DNA from: Xenophilus sp003671765
Lineage (GTDB): Bacteria; Pseudomonadota; Gammaproteobacteria; Burkholderiales; Burkholderiaceae_C
Assembly: GCA_051414805.1 (NCBI GenBank)
Contig: CP166702.1
Span: 3,658,001 to 3,722,000 of the forward strand
Length of the DNA: 64,000 bases
Direction of reading: 5' to 3'
The notes under the pieces are model-generated. The model had not been told where the DNA came from, made no database searches, and was given only the letters and a program-made list of their open reading frames with translations. A program made the translations under genes and the position numbers. Shown here one piece after another: positions 8,189-16,505 of the stretch (its first letter is position 1; the number at the start of each line of letters is the position of its first letter).

Positions 8189-9772
8189 ATGCCCAACCTT
8201 CCGCGGCCCTGGCGGCCGGGCGTCCAGCCCCACACGCTGGCGCGCGCGATCATCCGCGCCGTCACCCTGCCGATGCTGCTGGCCGTGCTGCTGTTCACGG
8301 CGTCGCGCGGCGCGGGGGCCGCCGACGAGGGCACGCTGCGCATCGGCTCCAAGCGCTTCACCGAGTCGTACATCCTGGCCGAGGTGCTGGCGCAGACGGC
8401 CGCGCCGAAGCTCTCGCAAGTGCCCGTGGTGCGCCAGGGCCTGGGCAACACGGCCATCGTCTACGAGGCGCTCAGGAGCGGCGGCATCGACCTCTATGCC
8501 GAATACACGGGCACCATCGCGCTGGAGATCCTCAAGAGCCCGCAACCCCTGTCGCGCGAGGCCATGCAGGCGGCGCTGCAGCCGCTGGGCCTGGGCATGG
8601 CCATCCCGCTGGGCTTCAACGACGGCTATGCCTTCGCCATGCGCGCCGACGAGGCCAGGCGCCTGGGCGTGCGTTCGCTGAGCGACCTGGCGAGACACCC
8701 GGAGCTCAAGCTCGGCCTGTCGAACGAGTTCATCGGCCGCGCCGACGGCTGGCGCGGCGTGGCGGCGCGCTACGGCCTGCCGCAGGCACCCACCGGCCTG
8801 GACCATGGCATCGCCTACGACGCCATCGCCGCCAAGCAGGTGGACGTGATCGACATCTACACGACGGACGCCAAGATCGACCACCTGGGCCTCACGGTGC
8901 TCGACGACGACCGCGGCTACTTCCCCCGCTACGACGCCGTGGTGCTGTACCGGCTGGACGTGCCGCAGCGCTTTCCGCAGGCCTGGGCGGCGCTCACCAG
9001 CCTCCAAGGCCGCATCGACGAGCACGCCATGATCGCCATGAACGCGCGCGCCGAGCTGCAGGGTGCGGGCTTCGCCACCATCGCGCGCGACTTCCTCTCG
9101 GGCGGTGGCCAGGGCGCAGGCGGCGCAGTGGCCACCGGCTTCATGGCCAAGCTCTTCGGGCCCGACCTGCCGCGGCCGGCGCGCCAGCATCTCATGCTGG
9201 TCGCTGTCTCGGTGGCCGTGGCCACCCTCATCGGTGTGCCCCTGGCGGTGTGGGTGTTTCCGCACCTGCGGCTGCGCGCGCTGGTGCTGGGTGCCACGGG
9301 GCTGCTGCAGACCGTGCCCTCGCTCGCGCTGCTCGCGGTGCTGATCTCGCTGATCGGCGCCATCGGCACGCTGCCGGCGCTGATCGCGCTCACGCTGTAC
9401 TCGCTGCTGCCCATCATGCGCAATGCCGTCACCGGCCTGGCCGAGGTGCCGATGGGCGTGAAGCAGGCCGGCACCGCACTCGGCATGACGGGTTCTCAGA
9501 ACCTGCGGCTGGTGCAGTTGCCGCTGGCGCTGCCCACGCTGATCGCGGGCGTCCGCACCGCCACCACCATTGCCATCGGCACGGCCACCATCGCGGCCTT
9601 CATCGGGGCGGGTGGTTTTGGCGAACGCATCGTGACCGGCCTCGCCCTCAACGACCGTGCGCTGCTGATGGCCGGCGCCCTGCCTGCCGCCGCGCTGGCG
9701 CTGGCGAGCGAAGCACTGTTCGAAGCGCTGGAATGGCTGCTGCGACGGCGCCAGCGCGCGCCGGCGGCATGA
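8189..9772 (+). CDS. osmoprotectant ABC transporter, fused substrate-binding protein and permease
   Basis: A 527-aa two-domain importer subunit of the glycine betaine/choline (OpuB/OsmF/YehYZ) type. After a signal peptide ending near AGAAD, the receptor domain (about 45-300) begins LRIGSKRFTESYI and contains LYAEYTGTIA, the hallmark of osmoprotectant receptors. The permease domain (about 325-520) has five to six hydrophobic helices and an EAA-type loop, GVKQAGTALGMTGSQNLRL, which should contact an ATPase. No ATPase gene lies beside it: downstream is an acyltransferase with an ATGA overlap. The partner may be encoded elsewhere. Confidence 0.88.
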   Translation: MPNLPRPWRPGVQPHTLARAIIRAVTLPMLLAVLLFTASRGAGAADEGTLRIGSKRFTESYILAEVLAQTAAPKLSQVPVVRQGLGNTAIVYEALRSGGIDLYAEYTGTIALEILKSPQPLSREAMQAALQPLGLGMAIPLGFNDGYAFAMRADEARRLGVRSLSDLARHPELKLGLSNEFIGRADGWRGVAARYGLPQAPTGLDHGIAYDAIAAKQVDVIDIYTTDAKIDHLGLTVLDDDRGYFPRYDAVVLYRLDVPQRFPQAWAALTSLQGRIDEHAMIAMNARAELQGAGFATIARDFLSGGGQGAGGAVATGFMAKLFGPDLPRPARQHLMLVAVSVAVATLIGVPLAVWVFPHLRLRALVLGATGLLQTVPSLALLAVLISLIGAIGTLPALIALTLYSLLPIMRNAVTGLAEVPMGVKQAGTALGMTGSQNLRLVQLPLALPTLIAGVRTATTIAIGTATIAAFIGAGGFGERIVTGLALNDRALLMAGALPAAALALASEALFEALEWLLRRRQRAPAA

Positions 9773-10695
9773 ACGACCGCCCGGCCGTTCCGGCGAGGAC
9801 AGGCACTGCTGCCGACGGCGAAGGCGCTCTTCCGGGCGCCGCGGATGCCCCAGGGGTCGACGCCCTGACCGAGATCAACCTCGCCGAGCTGCTCGACTCG
9901 GTCGGCCTCGCGCGTCTGCAGGCCACGCCGCTGCGCCACCTGTTCCGCCCTGTCGCGCGCCGCTTCGCGCTGACGGCTGCGGAGTTCGACACGCGCGTCG
10001 GCCTGTATGGCCTGTCGAAGGGCAGCGAATGGCTGGTGCAGCAGATGACCTCGGGCCTGCAGGTGAGCGGCCAGGCGCAGGTGCCGCCGCATGGCCCGGT
10101 CGTGCTGCTGTCGAACCACCCGGGCATGACCGACACGGTGGCCCTGTTCACGGCGCTCGCGTCGCGGCCCGACCTGCGCGTGATGGCGCTCGACCGCCCC
10201 TTCCTGCGCGCCCTGCCCCAGGTCGCGCGCCAGCTGATCTTCCTGCCCGATCACGCCGCCGGCCTGGCTGCCGCCCTGCGCGCCGGCGCCCGGCACCTGA
10301 AGGACGGCGGCGCGCTGCTGACCTTTCCCGCGGGCGAGATCGAGCCCGACCCGGTCACCTTCGGCACGGCGCGCGCGATCGATTCACTGCGCCATTGGAC
10401 CGACAGCTACGCGCTCTTCGCGCGGCTGGTGCCGAGCGCCGTGTTCGTGCCCGCGCTGGTGAGCGGCGTCATCTCGCCGCACGCGCAGCGCCACCCGCTC
10501 ACGCGGCTGCGCCGCACGCCGCGCGACCGCGAGAAGATGGCGGCGGCGCTGCAGATCGCGCTGGCGCGCTACCGCGACCTGCAAGCCCGCGTCTGCTTCG
10601 GGCCTGCGCAAACGCCCCACGAGCAAGGCCCGCAAGCCCTGTGCGAAGGCGTCGCCGCGCAGATGCGCCGCATGATCATGGCCTGCGCGGCGTGA
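9769..10695 (+). CDS. PlsC-like acyltransferase
   Basis: Glycerolipid-type acyltransferase of 308 aa. Catalytic motif I is N116-H-P-G-M-T-D122 (H-x4-D), and motif III appears as FPAGEIEP (about residue 186). The N-terminal 100 residues are not recognisable. It overlaps the osmoprotectant transporter stop by ATGA and so is translationally coupled to it. The pairing of an osmolyte permease with a lipid acyltransferase is unusual and may mean a membrane-adaptation role; that is inference. It could equally acylate a non-phospholipid acceptor. Confidence 0.78.
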   Translation: MNDRPAVPARTGTAADGEGALPGAADAPGVDALTEINLAELLDSVGLARLQATPLRHLFRPVARRFALTAAEFDTRVGLYGLSKGSEWLVQQMTSGLQVSGQAQVPPHGPVVLLSNHPGMTDTVALFTALASRPDLRVMALDRPFLRALPQVARQLIFLPDHAAGLAAALRAGARHLKDGGALLTFPAGEIEPDPVTFGTARAIDSLRHWTDSYALFARLVPSAVFVPALVSGVISPHAQRHPLTRLRRTPRDREKMAAALQIALARYRDLQARVCFGPAQTPHEQGPQALCEGVAAQMRRMIMACAA

Positions 10696-10717
10696 GCGAC
10701 TTGAGCGCCACGGCGCG

Positions 10718-11416
10718 CTACTTCGCCGCCATGCGCCGCGCCACGCGCCTCGACACCTCGCGGCGGCGCTCCAGCATCGGCGCTGCCGAGGCCCGCACCT
10801 TCTCGACCAGTTCCGGTGCCGCCACGCGCGGGTGCCCGCTCTGGAACGGCGGAGCCGGGTCGTATTCCAGCATCAGCTGAAGCGCCTTGGCGGCGTCCGC
10901 CCCGCGCAGGATCCCGAGCACGGTGAAGGCGAAGTCCAGCCCGGAGGTGACGCCGCCCCCGGTGATGCGGTCGCCGTCCACCACCACGCGGTCGGGCAGC
11001 GCCCGCACGCCGAAGAGTTCGAGCTGGTCGATCGACATCCAGTGGCTGGTGGCGCTGCGGCCTTCGAGCAGGCCCGCCGCGGCCAGCAGCAGCGAGCCGG
11101 TGCACACCGAGGTGACCCACTTCGCGCCGGCCGCCTGCTGGCGCAGGAATTGCAGCACCTCCTCGTCCTCCATCAGCGGCGTCTGGCCCGGGCCGCCGGG
11201 CACGACCAGCATGTCGTACTGCGGCGCGGTCGCGAAGGCCTGGTCGGGGATGAGCGTGAGGCCGGTGTCGCCTTTGAGCGGCTCGCGGTTCTTCCAGACC
11301 AGCTCGGCCTGGCAATCCGGCGCGCGCGCCAGCACTTCGAAGGGGCCGAGGATGTCCAGCGAGGTCATCATCGGGAACACGAGCATGCCGATACGGGTCT
11401 TGGGCGTGGAGTTCAT
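10718..11416 (-). CDS. DJ-1/PfpI family protein, isonitrile (isocyanide) hydratase-like
   Basis: A 232-aa cytoplasmic protein of the DJ-1/PfpI fold. The nucleophile elbow is SVCTGSLLLAAAGLLEG, with catalytic Cys near residue 100, and an acidic residue lies in the N-terminal DILGPFEVL. The pattern LVWKNREPL, GGPGQTPLMED, GRSATSHW, ITGGGVTSGLDFA, LEYDPAPPF follows the Pseudomonas isocyanide hydratase InhA closely along the chain. InhA converts isonitriles to N-formamides. The start MNSTPKTRIG was chosen over a start three codons upstream. It is divergent from a Bug receptor and a GlxA regulator that is itself a DJ-1 relative. Confidence 0.82.
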   Translation of the reverse strand: MNSTPKTRIGMLVFPMMTSLDILGPFEVLARAPDCQAELVWKNREPLKGDTGLTLIPDQAFATAPQYDMLVVPGGPGQTPLMEDEEVLQFLRQQAAGAKWVTSVCTGSLLLAAAGLLEGRSATSHWMSIDQLELFGVRALPDRVVVDGDRITGGGVTSGLDFAFTVLGILRGADAAKALQLMLEYDPAPPFQSGHPRVAAPELVEKVRASAAPMLERRREVSRRVARRMAAK

Positions 11417-11590
11417 CCGCCGCACTGTGCCTGCCCTGGCGCAGATGCACCAGACACAGCGCGCTCATTTGCGGACATGGTGGGGCGGCGGCCGCCGATG
11501 TCGCGAAATCGACCGCCTATGTCCGGCGCCGCCACGCGCAGGGCGCAAGACTTTCATCGACGCGGCCCTTCGGCAGCGACAAGGTGAACG

Positions 11591-12574
11591 ATGAGCAGCA
11601 ACCGACGCGCAACCCTCCAGATGCTCGGTGCCCTGGCGCTGATACGGCCCGGGCTGTCGATGACGCAGACGCAGGCGCCGACGCCCGCCACGACGCGGCT
11701 GCTCGTGGGCTTTCCACCGGGCGCCACGGGCGACCGCATCGCGCGCGCCGTGTCGCCGCTGCTGGCCGCGCAGCTGCAGAACAGCGCCATCGTCGACAAC
11801 AGGCCGGGCGCTGGCGGGCAACTGGCGATCGAGTACGCGAAGTCGGCCCATGCCGATGGCAGCGTGCTGCTGCAGACCATCGGCTCGTCGATGGTGATCT
11901 ACTCGCACACCTACCGCAGCCTGCGCTACGACCCGCTGCGCGACTTCATCCCGCTGGGCACCGCGGCCACCGCGCCGATCGCCTTCGTCAGCGCGGCGCG
12001 GCTGTCGGTGAAGAGCCTGGCCGATGCCGTCTCGCTGATCAGGCAGGACAAGTCGGTCGCCTTCTACGGCTCGCCCGCGTCCGGCAGCGTGTTCCATTTC
12101 TCGGGCGTGCTGATGGGCCGGGCGATGGGCAGCGACTTCACCCACGTGCCGTACAAGGGATCAGCACCGGCGCTGGCCGACGTGCTGTCGGGCCAGATGT
12201 CTTTCGCCTTCCTGGCGCCGAGCGACATCCTCGAGCACCACCGGGCCGGCAAGCTGCGCATCCTCGCCGTGACCGGAACGATGCGCGCCTCGCAGCTGCC
12301 CGACGTGCCCACTTTTCCCGAAGCCGGCTTCAAGGACCTGGTGAACCGCGAGTGGTTCTCGTACTTCCTGAGCAAGGGCACGCCGCCGGAACTCGTCGCG
12401 CGCTACGGCGCCGCGCTGCGCAAGGTGGTGGCCGATCCGGACCTGCGCAGCGGGCTGCTCGCCGCGGGCCTGGAGATCGGCGACGGCGACGCGGCGACGC
12501 TGACCGCCACAATGCAGAGCGAATTCGGCCAATGGAGGCAGGTTGTCAAAGAGATCGGCTTCATCGCTGACTAG
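11591..12574 (+). CDS. Bug/TctC-family tripartite tricarboxylate transporter receptor
   Basis: Periplasmic solute receptor of 327 aa. The N-terminal signal is weak (ATLQMLGALALIRPGLSM). Bug hallmarks are LLVGFPPGATGDRIAR, VDNRPGAGGQ, HVPYKGSAPAL and LPDVPTFPEAG. No TctA/TctB membrane subunits are adjacent. The last 32 nt overlap the GlxA-type regulator, suggesting co-transcription. The neighbouring isonitrile-hydratase-like gene hints at a nitrogenous ligand, but no ligand can be named from sequence. Confidence 0.9.
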   Translation: MSSNRRATLQMLGALALIRPGLSMTQTQAPTPATTRLLVGFPPGATGDRIARAVSPLLAAQLQNSAIVDNRPGAGGQLAIEYAKSAHADGSVLLQTIGSSMVIYSHTYRSLRYDPLRDFIPLGTAATAPIAFVSAARLSVKSLADAVSLIRQDKSVAFYGSPASGSVFHFSGVLMGRAMGSDFTHVPYKGSAPALADVLSGQMSFAFLAPSDILEHHRAGKLRILAVTGTMRASQLPDVPTFPEAGFKDLVNREWFSYFLSKGTPPELVARYGAALRKVVADPDLRSGLLAAGLEIGDGDAATLTATMQSEFGQWRQVVKEIGFIAD

Positions 12575-13586
12575 GGCGCCGGCGGGCCCCACCCCGTACC
12601 ACGGCACGCGCGAAGTCGGCATCGTCGTCTTCGGCGATGCGCTGCTGCTCGACGCCACCGGCCCGGCCGACGTGCTGGGCCGCGCGAACCACCACGCGCG
12701 TGCGCCCGGCGAGCCGGACCGCTACCGCATCAACGCCATCTCCACCTTCGGCGGCGAGGTCGCGACCTCGTGCGGCCTGCGCCTGCAGACGGCACCGCTG
12801 CCGCCGCCGGAGATCTGCGCCTTCGACACGCTGATCGTCGCGGGCGGACCGGGCGTGCTGGCCGCGCGCCGCGACCCGCACCTGCGCAACTGGCTGCTGG
12901 CCGTCGAGCCGCGCGTGCGCCGCATCGGCTCGGTGTGCACCGGCGCCTATGTGCTGGCCGAATGCGGCCTGCTGGCGGGCCGCCCGGTCACCACGCACTG
13001 GCGGCACATCGATCGCTTCAGGACGCTCTACCCCGAGGCGCGCGTGATCGACGACACGCTGTTCGCACGCGACGGCAAATTCTTCACCTCCGCCGGCGCC
13101 ACCGCCGGCATCGACCTCGCCCTGAGCCTGGTGGACGAAGACCATGGCCGCGAACTGGCGCTGGCCATCGCGCGCGAGCTGGTCGTGTTCCGCGTCCGGG
13201 CCGCCCACCAGGGCCAGCAGAGCGCAGCGCTGGACGCCTACGGTGGCGCGTCGGACCGGCTCAGCCGCGCCACCGCCTTCATCCTGGCCCAGCTGGAGCA
13301 GGGCGTGACCGTCGAGCAGGTGGCCGACCACGTGTGCGTGGGCACGCGGCAGCTGTCGCGCGACTTCAAGCAGGCTTTCGGGCAGTCGCCCAGCGAGTAC
13401 ATCCGCGCGGCGCAGGTGGACCTCGCGCGCGAGCTGCTCTCGCACACCGGCCAGTCCATGGACAAGGTGGCGCTGCGCAGCGGCTTCTCGGGGCGGCAGC
13501 AGATGGCGCGCGTGTTCGAGCGCGTGCTGGGCGCACCGCCCGCCGCGTTCAGGGATGCGGGCACGCGCCCGGTGCTGCCCGGGTAG
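12543..13586 (+). CDS. GlxA-family AraC-type regulator with DJ-1 domain
   Basis: Transcription factor of 347 aa: a DJ-1/PfpI-like N-terminal domain (about 25-205, with SVCTGAYVLAECGLL retaining the Cys) joined to a C-terminal AraC helix-turn-helix pair (about 245-335). The latter contains VTVEQVADHVCVGTRQLSRDFKQ and the second helix MDKVALRSGFSGRQQMARVF. The best start is a TTG at 12543, inside the preceding receptor gene; no ATG or GTG lies near. It probably senses a small molecule handled by the upstream receptor and the divergent DJ-1 enzyme. Confidence 0.88.
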   Translation: MSKRSASSLTRAPAGPTPYHGTREVGIVVFGDALLLDATGPADVLGRANHHARAPGEPDRYRINAISTFGGEVATSCGLRLQTAPLPPPEICAFDTLIVAGGPGVLAARRDPHLRNWLLAVEPRVRRIGSVCTGAYVLAECGLLAGRPVTTHWRHIDRFRTLYPEARVIDDTLFARDGKFFTSAGATAGIDLALSLVDEDHGRELALAIARELVVFRVRAAHQGQQSAALDAYGGASDRLSRATAFILAQLEQGVTVEQVADHVCVGTRQLSRDFKQAFGQSPSEYIRAAQVDLARELLSHTGQSMDKVALRSGFSGRQQMARVFERVLGAPPAAFRDAGTRPVLPG

Positions 13587-13600
13587 TGCGAACATGGGCC

Positions 13601-14452
13601 ATGCGCCCTGCCGCCCTCCTTGCCTCGCTCCTGCTGGTGCTGTGCGCGCTGCTCGGCGGCTGCGCGATCGTCGACCACGAGCAGCGACGCTGGCTCTTCA
13701 TGCCCGGCACGCGCACCTGGCCGCCCGGCGAGGCGGCCGCGGTCGGAATGCAGGACGTGTGGATCGAGTATGTCTCGCAGCACCCGGAACAGGCCGGGCA
13801 GCCCGTGCGCCTGCATGCGCTGTGGCTGCCGCAGCTTCGATCCGGCGCGCCGGTGATTCTGTTCCTGCACGGGGTGCACTGGGACGTGCGCGCCAGCGCC
13901 ACGCGCATCCGGCAGTTGCACCGGCTGGGCTTCTCGGTCCTGGGCGTGGACTACCGCGGCTTCGGCCGCAGCAGCGCGGGCATGCCGTCCGAGACGCTGG
14001 TGGCCGAAGACGCGCGCGCGGCGTGGCAATTTCTGGCGCGCGAACATCCGCAGGCGCGCCGCTTCGTCTTCGGCCACTCGCTGGGCGCCGCCGTGGCGGT
14101 GCGGCTCGCGGCCGACGTGCAGGACGAAGCCGGCCTCATCGTCGAAGGCGCCTTCACCTCCTCGCTGGACGTGCTGCGCAGCACCCGCTGGGGCTGGCTG
14201 CCGGTCGCGCCGCTGATGACGCAGCACTTCGATGCCGCCTCGCGCATCGCCGAGGTGGGCTCGCCGCTGCTGGCGATCCACGCCGCGGGCGACACGATGG
14301 TGTCGCCGCAACTGGGCCGCGCACTGTACGAGAAGGCCGCACCGCCCAAGCGCTTCGTGCTCGTCGACGGCGCCGTGCACGAAGACGCCGACGTGGTGGG
14401 CGAGCAGGCCTATCGCGAGGCGCTGCGCGAGCTGTTCGGGATCGGCGACTGA
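13601..14452 (+). CDS. alpha/beta hydrolase lipoprotein
   Basis: A 283-aa serine hydrolase anchored as a lipoprotein. The signal ends in the lipobox LLGGC, so the mature protein begins at about Cys21. The fold opens with VILFLHGVHWDV (oxyanion loop). The nucleophile elbow is GHSLGAAVAV (about residue 150). The acid is likely in AIHAAGDTMVSP and the histidine in VDGAVHED. It resembles BEM46/ABHD13-type membrane hydrolases; the substrate is unknown. The gap to the regulator upstream is only 14 bp, and it is followed by a structured repeat that may terminate it. Confidence 0.87.
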   Translation: MRPAALLASLLLVLCALLGGCAIVDHEQRRWLFMPGTRTWPPGEAAAVGMQDVWIEYVSQHPEQAGQPVRLHALWLPQLRSGAPVILFLHGVHWDVRASATRIRQLHRLGFSVLGVDYRGFGRSSAGMPSETLVAEDARAAWQFLAREHPQARRFVFGHSLGAAVAVRLAADVQDEAGLIVEGAFTSSLDVLRSTRWGWLPVAPLMTQHFDAASRIAEVGSPLLAIHAAGDTMVSPQLGRALYEKAAPPKRFVLVDGAVHEDADVVGEQAYREALRELFGIGD

Positions 14453-14481
14453 GGGCCCGAGCCGGGGTCGCACGAACGCCG

Positions 14482-14548
14482 ATTGCTATGCAAACGATAG
14501 CTGCCGGCGCCCGCCCCACGGGCGCTGCGGGCACTTTTTTCTTCAAAC
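14482..14548 (+). repeat. structured intergenic repeat, copy 1
   Basis: One of five related elements in this window. It has a first hairpin GCTAT-N7-ATAGC, a G/C-rich second part able to form GCCCGC / GCGGGC, then ACTTTTTT and CTTCAA. It lies between convergent genes and could terminate the + strand hydrolase gene. Confidence 0.7.
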
Positions 14549-14554
14549 TCCAGG

Positions 14555-14863
14555 TCAACCGAAAGTGAAGGCATAGGCCCGCACCCCGGCGTCGAGAAAG
14601 CGTATCTCCACCGTGCGCGCATCGGCCGCGCCCTGCTGCCGCACGAGCTGGTACAGGCGCTGCGCGTCGACAGTGCCGCGGCCGTCGGCGTCCACGTCTT
14701 CGCCATGGTCGGCGCCGGGCGGCTGGCCGTCGAGCGTGAGGCGGAAGCGCACCGGCCCACGGCCCGGTACCGCGCCCAGCACCAGGTGCGCATCGCGCGC
14801 CTGGAAGCGCAGCGCGATGCCCCCGCCGGGTTGGTCGAGCTGCACGTACTCAGGCGCCACCGT
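14555..14863 (-). pseudogene. dipZ: C-terminal domain of DipZ, severed by an in-frame stop
   Basis: About 102 codons in the same frame as, and directly following, the TAG that ends the larger DipZ piece. They encode the terminal beta-rich domain that follows thioredoxin in DipZ proteins (YVQLDQPGGGIALRF, HLVLGAVPG, RFRLTLDGQPPGADHG, RLYQLVRQQG, LDAGVRAYAFTFG). The wild-type codon at the TAG is most likely TGG, because WGLRGD followed by W is expected at the domain joint. A GTG at 14860 could allow separate translation, but no ribosome site is evident. Confidence 0.75.
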
Positions 14864-16333
14864 CTAGTCGCCGCGCAGGCCCCAGCGATTCAGCCTCAGC
14901 GCATCGACCGTGTAGCTGCGCGAGCGTTCCCGCAGCACGCCTTCGGGTGACGCGAAGCCGCTGCCCTGCTGGTAGCCCAGGTAGGTCTCGGGCGTGCGCA
15001 CGCTGCCGCTGTCGGGCGGCAGGCCCACGCCGCGCGTGTCGACATGCACGGCCTGCACCGCCGCGCCACCGCTCGCCGGCGCGCGGCCCGCTTCCCGCAG
15101 CAGCGCCTGGATCGCCGCTTCGGTGCGCGTCGCACCGCCTTCGCCGAACTGGTGGTGCCGTACGCGGCCCTGCGCGTCGATGAGGTAGAGCGCGGGCCAG
15201 TACTGGTTGCGGAAGGCGCGCCAGATGCCGTACTGGTTGTCCTGCACCACGGGGTAGGCGATCTTCAGCTCGCGCAGCGCGCGCTGCACGTTGGCCGTGT
15301 CCTTCTCGAATGCGAACTCCGGCGTGTGCACGCCCACCACGACCAGGCCCTGGTCGGCGTACTGCTGCGCCCAGGCGCGCACATGCGGCAGCGTGCGCAG
15401 GCAGTTGATGCACGAATAGGTCCAGAAGTTGACCAGCACCACCTTGCCGCGCAGCGCCTCGGCCGTGAGCGGTGACGTGTTGAGCCACGGGCCGCCACCG
15501 CCGAAGCTGGGCTGGATCGGCTCGATGGGCAGGCCCGAGGGCACGCCCGCGGGGGCCGTTGTCGACACGCGCTGCAGGCCGTTGCCGGTGCCCGCCATGT
15601 CGCCCCCGCCCAGCGCGGACCGCAACAGCCGCTCCTCGAGCTTCGCCGTGCCCGCATCGAGCGACACGCGGGCGAGCAGGCCCGTGTCCAGCCGCGTCGC
15701 CACTGCCACCACGCCGCCCAGCATGGCCGCACCGAGCACGCGGCGCGCGCCCACGCCGGTGCCCAGCCGCGCGCGCCACGCAGCCCAGCGCGCGTCGCCG
15801 GCCCGCAGCAGCACCGCCAGCGCCAGCGCCGCGCCGCCGGCATAGGCCGCGAGCAGCAGCGTGCCGTGCACCGACGGCCCCGCCAGCGCCGCGCCGCTGA
15901 GGATCAGTCCCAGGATCGGCCCCGCGCAGGGAGACCAGACCAGGCCCGTGGCCACGCCGACCAAGAGCGACGCGCCCCAGCCCGTGTCGACCACGCCGCG
16001 CGACCGGCGCGCCAGCAGCGCATCGCCCACGCGCGCCAACGGTTGCATCAGCCAGGTGGCGAAGCGGGGCCACAGCAGTGCGAGCGCGAACACGGCCAGC
16101 GCCACCAGCGCCAGCACACGGCCCGTCTGGTGCAGGCGCACCGCCCAGGCGCCCGCCACGGCCCCGAGCGAGGCCACGCCGGCGAAGGCGATGGCCATGC
16201 CGGCCAGCAGCGGGCCGCTGCCTTGCGCGAGGGGCCGACCCGTGCGAGCGAACACGAAGGGCAGCACCGGCAGGATGCACGGACTCAGCAGCGTGAGAAC
16301 GCCGCCGAGGAAGGCAAGGAGGTAGAGCGTCAT
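14864..16333 (-). CDS. dipZ: DipZ/CcdA-thioredoxin membrane protein, truncated by TAG
   Basis: Membrane thiol-disulfide carrier that moves reducing power across the inner membrane. It has 489 aa before the stop. The N-terminal CcdA/DsbD-type domain (about 1-240) opens with LAFLGGVLTLLSPCILPVLP, whose Cys is a redox residue, and has a second core segment WSPCAGPILG. A periplasmic thioredoxin/AhpC-TSA domain follows (about 300-440) with active site C-I-N-C in WTYSCINCLR. The start MTLYLLAFLGG was chosen; the frame is open further upstream but through repeat DNA. The family is normally about 590 aa; the missing 102 aa lie intact after an in-frame TAG at 14864-14866. The enzymatic domains are complete, so function may survive. 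Confidence 0.85.
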   Translation of the reverse strand: MTLYLLAFLGGVLTLLSPCILPVLPFVFARTGRPLAQGSGPLLAGMAIAFAGVASLGAVAGAWAVRLHQTGRVLALVALAVFALALLWPRFATWLMQPLARVGDALLARRSRGVVDTGWGASLLVGVATGLVWSPCAGPILGLILSGAALAGPSVHGTLLLAAYAGGAALALAVLLRAGDARWAAWRARLGTGVGARRVLGAAMLGGVVAVATRLDTGLLARVSLDAGTAKLEERLLRSALGGGDMAGTGNGLQRVSTTAPAGVPSGLPIEPIQPSFGGGGPWLNTSPLTAEALRGKVVLVNFWTYSCINCLRTLPHVRAWAQQYADQGLVVVGVHTPEFAFEKDTANVQRALRELKIAYPVVQDNQYGIWRAFRNQYWPALYLIDAQGRVRHHQFGEGGATRTEAAIQALLREAGRAPASGGAAVQAVHVDTRGVGLPPDSGSVRTPETYLGYQQGSGFASPEGVLRERSRSYTVDALRLNRWGLRGD

Positions 16334-16400
16334 GTGGGGCTCCGGATGAGTTGGGGTGGCGGGTAGACAGGTCGTTTTCAGTTCGCATCCAAGCCCCGAC

Positions 16401-16471
16401 CGTTCACGCTGAGCCTGTCGAGGCGCGGCGCAGGGCTTCGGCCCTTCGACAAGCTCAGGACGGGCCAAGCT
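16401..16471. repeat. dispersed inverted repeat (GAGCCTGTCGA type), copy A
   Basis: Imperfect palindrome with arms GCTGAGCCTGTCGAGGC and CCTTCGACAAGCTCAGG around a G/C-rich centre. It is the same unit as the better-preserved copy at 43332-43391. Such units are dispersed in many high-GC proteobacterial genomes. It lies between dipZ and a hydrolase gene. Confidence 0.7.
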
Positions 16472-16505
16472 CGGCCCGAACGCTGGTTGCAGGCGGCGAA
16501 CTGAT

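Noticed and set aside
11540..11590. Possible decayed third copy of the GAGCCTGTCGAAG repeat
   Set aside because: Only a weak half-arm similarity (CGCGGCCCTTCGGC) is visible with no second arm, so it is not counted.
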